The notes under the pieces were generated by a model, which was given only the letters and a program-made list of their open reading frames with translations, ran no database searches and was not told the DNA's origin. The position numbers and the translations under genes are program-made. Of a stretch of 64,000 nucleotides of DNA, positions 57,818-64,000 are shown one piece after another (position 1 is the stretch's first letter; each line of letters begins with the position of its first letter). The stretch spans positions 57,518,907 through 57,582,906 of the forward strand of contig OZ020616.1 of assembly GCA_963971575.1 (NCBI GenBank), in the 5' to 3' direction. Origin of the DNA: Liopterus haemorrhoidalis. Taxonomy: Eukaryota > Arthropoda > Insecta > Coleoptera > Dytiscidae.

Positions 57818-58280
57818 TATAGAAAGTCTCCTTCTCATATAATCCTAATTTCACAGAGTGAAAGTCCAGAGCCTACACTTTGAGGACCACTGTATTATAA
57901 TTTATTCAATAATTTCCAAAATAATATACTCTCATCAATTTTAATTATCCTTGGTCACTGGTTAATGTCATCCTAACCGGCTAATTTAGCCCTTACCACA
58001 ATATTAGCTCTATTGAAGCACTGTACTATGTTAATACATACTGTCCAGAAGATGAGAAAGGAAGGAAGTGCGGACATATTGGACGTATGTCTTGAATATT
58101 TACTCCGGTGACCGGAAGAACCGTCTGGAATGACAAGTAGACTAATGAAGAGGGATGAGAGAGGGTTGGAACAGAATAAGAATCAGCAAAAATTGAATAA
58201 ACTATAAGAATGTAATCACGAAGGATTTAACAACATTTACAATTACCCTTTTCTCAATATATATATTGGAGCATCTTTTT
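57818..58280. other. AT-rich spacer, nothing recognised
   Basis: No gene, RNA or repeat boundary is supported. Confidence 0.4.
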
Positions 58281-58327
58281 AGGGTTTTGTAGGTATGACC
58301 AAAAAACCCTTATACCGTCATTTTGTC

Positions 58328-58377
<50 letters not shown>

Positions 58378-59507
58378 TCGGTAAAAATTGTAGCCAAACG
58401 GCTAAACCTAGAAAGTTAAAATTTGGCATGCTTATACAACTCGTTGACCCGCACATAGGAAAAATACCAAAACATCTAAAAAACATATCCCCCTAAAAAT
58501 ATAAACAAATATGTGCTCATCGAAAAAAAAAATATTTTTTTAAAATTCTGAGCAGGGTATCAAATGAAAGCCCTTAGTATGTGGATTAACGATCAAAATT
58601 TTATTTTTGCAAAATAAATTATTCAGACATTATTTCTGCCAAAATTGTTCAAAAAAAATTTTGTCCCACACCCTGTAGCCCAGATGGTTTAAACTAAAAA
58701 TCTGAAAAAATTCTAAGTAATGTACATTTATGTGAACCGGAATAGTTCAACAGGAATTTTTGATCAAATTATGTTTTCGGAATATAGCGCATTTTTTGTG
58801 TTTTTTGCGTAACCATGTAAAATATTTAATGATATTATGTAGCACAGTAGACAGAGCGCTTCGATGGTGTAATGGTTACTATACAAGCGTTCTAATCTGC
58901 AAACTCGAGTTCAAATCGGCCGCGAGGCAATTCATTTTTTCTGTTTTTTTTTGCATTTTTATTTTGTTTAAATTACTTTTTCAATATTCTAGTTATATTT
59001 GGGCAAATATTGCATTTAATTTTTAAAAGCGTAAATTTAATAACCAGTGCAAATTGTTGAAATTGATTACTATTGGACTTACAACCAAGTAACTTAAAAT
59101 ATAATGTAACTATAAATATATAATACCATGGATACAAGTTAAAAAAAATGAAATATATAAAATATATGTTATGTCATGTGTTATAATGTCTGTATCATAT
59201 TAGTGCCTAAATACATTACTGCTATACTGCTATTTATATTCCTACAAATAGACGAAAACAGAAGGGTGGAGCTTATGACTAAAACAACCAATGGAAGCCA
59301 TAGGCGCAATTTTCAAAATCTTATTAAACCTTGTTATATAAAAAAAATACTGCACATATTTAGAAACCTATATAATGGTATTAGGCATTCGAATTAAAAT
59401 TAACAAAAAAAATATATTTTAACATAAAATTGGTTTTGGCATCCCAAATAATCATCATTCACGTACTAAATACCTGCAAAACCCTGAAATGTGTGAAAAT
59501 TCACACA
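58281..59507 (+). mobile_element. GTCT-rich inverted-terminus repeat, copy B, with a different tRNA-like module
   Basis: Same termini and body as copy A. The GTCT tract is longer (about 12 repeats, 58328-58377). The right end is ATACCTGCAAAACCCT (59470-59485) plus the GTGTGAAAATTCACAC flank. It contains about 200 bp of extra sequence (59060-59260) not seen in A or D. Confidence 0.78.
58838..58929 (+). ncRNA. tRNA-like module of copy B, glutamine-tRNA-like
   Basis: CGATGGTGTAATGGTTA (58862-58878) and CGAGTTCAAATCGG (about 58906-58919) agree well with the D-arm and T-arm of eukaryotic tRNA-Gln (ATGGTGTAATGGTTA, CGAGTTCAAATC). A second A-box-like TAGCACAGTAGACAGAGCGC precedes it. The anticodon arm does not fold, so it is a derived module. 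Confidence 0.5.
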
Positions 59508-59697
59508 TCACATCAATTTTTTGAATTTGTTGGTTATTGGTTTATTGGGGTGACATTGGTGAAAGAGTCGCAGATGTCGAAGGTTGTTCTACGGATTTTT
59601 TAACGCTAATTTCGGAAAGGTTCAGCTCCACTTTTAAGGACCTTAGGAAAATTAATATTAGGTTGTGTAATAAATTCCCGCGTTTTTAGGGTTTTGT

Positions 59698-59756
59698 AGG
59701 TATGATCAAAAAACCCTTATACCGTCATTTTGTCCTCTGTCTGTCTATCTGTCTCA
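59698..59756 (+). mobile_element. GTCT-rich repeat, truncated copy C
   Basis: Only the left end AGGGTTTTGTAGGTATGATC through the first GTCTGTCT is present; the match ends at GTCTCATTAA. Confidence 0.7.
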
Positions 59757-60000
59757 TTAAATGTGTTTATATGTCTGTCTCATTAAAACATCTCACTAGC
59801 TATAAGTTTAGAAAATTATGTACAATCCACAACAAACAGCGTATTAAATTTGCAGGTCTGAACGGTTTCACGTCTTATCATATGACAAACATCTGGTGAC
59901 AGTGAACAGTCCATAAGCTACAGTGCACAAGCTATTGATTTAAGAGCTCTGAATGCGGCTTTAGAGTTGATGCAAACATTGGCAGGTCTAATTCATTTTT

Positions 60001-61027
60001 AGGGTTTTGTAGGTATGACCAAAAAACCCTTATACCGTCATTTTGTCGTCTGTCTGTCTGTCTGTCTCTCTGTTCGGTAAAAATTGTAGCCAAACGTAAC
60101 CTAGAGAGTTGAAGTTTGGCATGCTTATACAACTCTTTGACCCGCACTTAAGAAAAATACTAAAACATCTAAAAAACATATCCCCCTAAAAATATAAACA
60201 AATATGTGCTCATCAAAAAAAAAAAATTTTTCTAAATTCTGAGTAGGGTATCAAATGAAAGCCCTTAGTACGTGGATTAACGATCAAAACTTTATTTTTG
60301 CAAAATAAATTATTTTGATGCGATTTTTTCTAAAATTGTGCAAAGAAATTTTTGTCCTACACCCTATAGCCCAGATGGTTTAAACTAAAAATATGAAAAA
60401 ATTCTAAGTAATGTACATTGGTGTGAACCGGAATAGTACAAAAGGAATTTTTGATCAGATTATGTTTTCGGAAAATAACGCATTTTTTGTGTTTTTAACT
60501 AAAATATATTAAATATTTAATTCGCTATGTAACACTCCAGATCAGTAACACTGGTAGCTCAGTTGGTTTTGTGATGCACTTTGTAATTTGCAGTGCGAAC
60601 ATTGCAGAGTTCGAATCCTGTTAATTTTATTTTTTAATGTTTTTTTTTTGCATTTTTATTTTGTTTAAATTATTTTGTAAAAATTCTAGTTATATTTTGG
60701 TAAATGTTGCATTTATTTTTTAAAAGCGTAAATTTAATAACCTGTGGGAAGTGTTGAAATTATAATTTAATTCTGTTTGACGAAATCAGAGGGGGGGATT
60801 TATGATATAAGCAACCAATGGAAGACATAGGCGCAATTTTAAAAATCTTACTGAACCTTGCTGTATAAATAAAATACTGCACATATTTAGAAACTTAAAT
60901 AATGGTATTAGGCATTCGAATTAAAATTCATAAAAAAATATTTTGACATAAAATTTGTTTTGGCATCCCAAATAATCATCATTCAGTTACTAAATACCTG
61001 CAAAGCCCAGAAATGTGTGAAGATTCA
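60001..61027 (+). mobile_element. GTCT-rich inverted-terminus repeat, copy D, with a third tRNA-like module
   Basis: Termini AGGGTTTTGTAGGTAT and ATACCTGCAAAGCCC. The body is colinear with copies A and B, including GGCATGCTTATACAAC, TCAAATGAAAGCCCTTAGTA and AAGCGTAAATTTAATAACC. Confidence 0.78.
60541..60622 (+). ncRNA. tRNA-like module of copy D
   Basis: The A-box-like TGGTAGCTCAGTTGGTT (60552-60568) and B-box GTTCGAATCC (60609-60618) are present. GCACT/AGTGC can form an anticodon-like stem around an 11-base loop. No acceptor stem pairs. The body between boxes is unrelated to those of copies A and B. Confidence 0.5.
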
Positions 61028-62505
61028 CACTTCATATAAATTTTTTGTATTTTATCTTTTTCCCGCAATTTTGTGTTTTGTTAGGTTAAGTTTATGTATG
61101 CATTCTTAAGTGTTTTTCGTGCTCTACAAACTTATCTGGTTTAATTTTCGGAATTAATTAATTTTAATTAAATTTGAAGCTTTTGAAATGGAAGTTCCAG
61201 GAGGTAAAAAAAGTCATTTTTGACATCTGCACTATTTTGCCGAGGAAATGACGTTGAGTTTTTATTTTTAAAATGATTTTTCAGTTTTTAGCGCTACTTA
61301 GTAGACAAAAAAAAATTAATTCCCCCTAAAAAAAACCTAAAAAGGATTATATTTGTGATTGTTAAATAAATAAAAAAAACATGAAAAAAAAATATCTCAA
61401 CGTCGTTACCTCGGCAAACTCATAAACTAACAAAATCTTTTTGGATTTTTGATTTCAGATGATTCAGTGACGAGTTATGCTGGTCACCGCAAAATGCAAT
61501 TTTTTTCCCGGAGTCTGAGAAGATTTGCTGGCTCATTTCGCCATATTTTGCCTTCAAATTTTTTTTGTATCTTCTTCAAAACATACTTTATATATGTACT
61601 TAGTTTGAAAATGAATAAATTTAACCATAGATTTGAAACAATTTCACAAAAATATGCTTAAAATGTGGTTATCAGACCCCCCCCCTTAAAGGAAAGGTAC
61701 AGTGTAATTATTTAATATTTAAACCTTCAAAACACAATCTAAAATTTATAAATAAACTTATCCGTTTCCGAACGCTGTTAAAAATTTATTCTTTCACCAA
61801 TAAATTTGAAACTTGCGATCGAAGGTCTATCTCTTATCAAAGTCACTTATCAAACCCTGCGTAATACAAATAGTAAAAATTGGTGATTTGAGAAACACAG
61901 ACTTTTTTGTCCTATGAAACACTTTGGCTTTCGGAATTTACTATTAGGAAGACCAGAAATTCAAGACCCGTTGGCCTCTGTATGTCTAATATGTTTGTGC
62001 GTATTCTAATCTACACATATTCCACCAGTCCTATTGTTGTCTCCCCTAATTCAGCATTTCCATTTTCCTAAATTACTTAGGTGTAAAACGCATCCAAGAT
62101 GTTGTGTAGTAAGTCGGAATCAATTAAATAGACATGTTTCGCTCTGGCTCCAGTGACAAACTAACACTTTATTTTAGCACCGTTGCTAATTAAGTCCGAG
62201 CTATTTGATTACTGTAAAATGGATACTAGGGTCTAATTCACATCTAGGGACATTTACTGACACCCCTTCGACAAATGGATTATCTTAAGTTGGTTAAACT
62301 GTTACGCTCTGGTCACTACAGCTAATAAGAAAATATTGATCGCATCAAATTTCAAATAGCAACTTTATCATACCATACCAGGCTCATTTAAAAAGCAACC
62401 AATCTCGATCCTGGGTAGTTTGCCACCCAGGTGCAAAAACAATATCGTTGTCCTTAATTAAATATTATTTAATTAAGAATTTGATAAGTAATGCTTACTT
62501 TTATA
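61028..62505. other. AT-rich sequence with one palindromic element
   Basis: Apart from 61231-61421, nothing is recognised. The 70-codon plus frame 61449-61661 is low-complexity and not called. Confidence 0.4.
61231..61421. mobile_element. 190-bp palindromic miniature element
   Basis: TTTGCCGAGGAAATGACGTT (continuing GAG) at the left is mirrored by CTCAACGTCGTTACCTCGGC (continuing AAA) at the right. Confidence 0.65.
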
Positions 62506-63260
62506 CGAGGTATGTAAATTAAGTAACCGGAATGTTTTTTTAAAATTTTTCTATTCGAATAGAATTGCAATTCAATATTGTCTTCCTCAAAATAACTTCC
62601 TTGGGAAGTCACACAGCGCTGGAGACGGTTCTTTCAATCCTCATAGCAGAGCTGGAACTGGGATACTGGGATAGTTTTCAGCTGGTCGATTACGGACGTT
62701 TGAATGTTTTCGAGTGTCCCAAAATGACGACCTTTGAGGTGATTTTTCAATCTTGGGAAGAGGAAAAAGTCACAAGGACTCAAGTCAGGCGAATAAGGAG
62801 GCTGAGGAGCCACAGGAATGTTTTTACTGGCCAAAAACTTGTTTATTGAAATTGCTGTGTGCTAGACCCCTAGACCCTAGACCCTAGACGCTAGACCCTT
62901 TTTCATGAAACTATCGGTAAAAGTGTTGATTGACCGTTTGGTCTTGACGCACAAACTCTTTGTGGACGATTTCCTGGCTATCACAAAAGCAAATCAGCAT
63001 GCATATGATCTTCGACTTGCTCATTCTTGCTTTTTTGTGCCTTGGAAAGCTTGAAGTGTGCCTTTCCATGCTCTGGCGCTTGATTTCCGGGTCGTACTCA
63101 AAGACCCAAACCTCGTCACCAGTAATGACACGTTCCAGAAAATGGGTATCATTTTCAATCCAAAAAGTCAGGGCATCTTTGCCTCCTGATGTCCTTTTGG
63201 TCCTGTGAAATGTTTTTTTGGTAGTGTGAGTCAAATTCAACTCTTCCCCGACCATTCTGA
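62506..63260 (-). pseudogene. Broken mariner element and transposase (D,D34D type)
   Basis: The terminus CGAGGTATGTAAATTAAGTA lies next to TA (62504-62505); the opposite terminus is lost at about 63260. The minus-strand translation gives WLTVRMVGEELNLTH, IENDTHFLERVITGDEVWVF (first catalytic Asp) and MSKSKIICMLICFCDSQEIV. Then, after a repetitive patch at 62865-62900, it gives PPYSPDLSPCDFFLFPRLKN (last catalytic Asp) and TSQGSYFEEDN. The stretch with the second catalytic Asp is missing, a Trp codon is TGA at 62636-62634, and the N-terminal third is deleted or scrambled. Non-functional. Confidence 0.88.
62862..62900. repeat. Short TAGACCC tandem repeat inside the mariner relic
   Basis: GCTAGACCC, CTAGACC, CTAGACC, CTAGACG and CTAGACCC follow each other. 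Read on the transposase strand this is (GGGTCTA)n. It occupies the place of the segment that should hold the second catalytic Asp. Confidence 0.8.
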
Positions 63261-63268
63261 CTGTCAAC

Positions 63269-63420
63269 CAGTGTTGTAATGTATCTAGGTATTTGTATAC
63301 TTGCACAGTATCTAGTTACTGTATCTAGGTACATTTTAAAATATGTATCTGTATCTGTATCTAGATATTTAAATCAGTATCTAAGTATCTGTATTTCAGG
63401 TACTTTTTTCAGATACTTTC
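63269..63420. repeat. GTATCTAGGTATCTG-rich stretch beginning with a hAT-like end
   Basis: CAGTGTTGTAATGTATCTAG starts a run of about ten GTATCTR words. The start resembles a hAT terminus; the far end is not identified. Confidence 0.4.
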
Positions 63421-63593
63421 CTATTTTGTCTTTTTCAATGTCTTTTTACAAAATATGTCCTTACGATTTTTCAAGTTGGTAATACATTTAGCATCATTCA
63501 GATATTTGAATTGTAAGTATAAATTAACCAATCAGCGATGTTGTTAATAAAATTATATCATTTAAAAAAAAAATTATTAGCTAACTACCCAGC

Positions 63594-63960
63594 AAACATT
63601 TTTATACGGGCCAGTACTGGTAAAGCACATACTCCCCGGCATTGAAAGTAATGGGCCAGTACCCCGCTGTCCCCGTGGCCGTTACTGGCCCATTGATGTA
63701 TGAGTTGCCGGCCCAGCAACAGTAAAGTGCAAAATAATCGCATTAGTTGCAAGATTTATTTCTGAAGGTTTTAAGTAAAAAGTATGAGTGAAGAGTTCTT
63801 ATAAAATGCTGGTAAAGTACTTCGTATATGCGGAATGCGAAATACAAATGTGAAGTACATTATTAATACTGGCGTTGCACTTACTTTTGGTGCCAGTAAT
63901 TTACCAGCATAAAAGCAGTTTCCCGGCATTCGGCCGTTAGTTGAATGTTTGCTGGGTAGT
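63594..63960. mobile_element. 367-bp miniature element with ACTACCCAGCAAACATT termini
   Basis: ACTACCCAGCAAACATT is exactly mirrored by AATGTTTGCTGGGTAGT. The interior has GGGCCAGTA and TACTGGCCC palindromic words. The target duplication is not clear. Confidence 0.8.
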
Positions 63961-64000
63961 TTCGGCGTAATCCATTTTCAGAGCTGGAAATACAATTACA

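Noticed and set aside
60541..60622. Functional tRNA gene
   Set aside because: Boxes are present but no acceptor stem or proper anticodon arm forms.
62862..62900. Telomere repeat
   Set aside because: The unit is GGGTCTA, only about five copies, inside a transposase relic; insect telomeres are usually TTAGG.

Overview
The window is AT-rich nuclear DNA from an arthropod, almost certainly an insect. It has GT-AG introns, mariner, hAT, Harbinger-like and Tigger-like DNA elements, and Jockey/R1-type LINE relics. It also holds the 3' end of the conserved gene headcase (hdc/HECA). I cannot name the order from this sequence. Gene density is very low: nearly all of the 64 kb is transposon relics, non-autonomous elements and tandem arrays.

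Gene content. The three last coding exons of headcase lie at 4645-6226 on the plus strand, ending in the conserved Cys-rich HECA region. The frame stops at a TAA (6224-6226) but stays open for another 131 codons, to 6622. This is the arrangement known from Drosophila headcase, where an internal UAA is read through. A small hairpin starts 7 nt after this TAA. A second, much weaker gene candidate is a promoter-like block with two NRF1-type motifs and a short first exon (9040-9207). An unidentified GC-rich exon-like island (37113-37240) has a compatible splice phase but lies 28 kb away, inside an inverted-repeat element.

Layout. 1-1451: DDE transposase tail split by a Harbinger-type element. 2.26-3.28 kb: a GTCT-rich inverted-terminus repeat carrying a tRNA-like module. 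3.3-9.2 kb: headcase and its 3' flank. 9.7-13.8 kb: large tandem arrays. 13.86-15.56 kb: a LINE tail relic and tRNA-like repeats, one cut by a 213-bp hAT element. 15.7-16.8 kb: a Tigger-like element filled with a two-type satellite. 17-22 kb: hAT and TA-flanked elements. 22.1-22.96 kb: an antisense LINE. 24.3-25.3 kb: a tandem array. 26.3-29.9 kb: a four-deep nest of elements plus a mariner. 30-36 kb: duplications, a 93-bp and a 21-bp array, and a 5'-truncated LINE with a 14-bp target duplication. 37-39 kb: the exon-like island and a broken transposase. 41.4-50.2 kb: an 8.8-kb imperfect inverted repeat, whose right arm carries a 392-bp fold-back insertion with two opposed hammerhead-ribozyme-like cores. 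50.4-51.1 kb: a GC-rich unidentified block. 52.8-56.5 kb: two LINE relics, one containing a 200-N gap. 57.1-57.8 kb: a deleted mariner. 58.3-61.0 kb: three more copies of the GTCT/tRNA-like repeat. 62.5-64 kb: a broken mariner and short inverted-repeat elements.

The parts do not form a pathway. The most interesting points are the headcase stop-codon extension, the repeat family that carries a different tRNA-like body in each full copy, the giant inverted repeat, and the opposed ribozyme-like motifs inside it.
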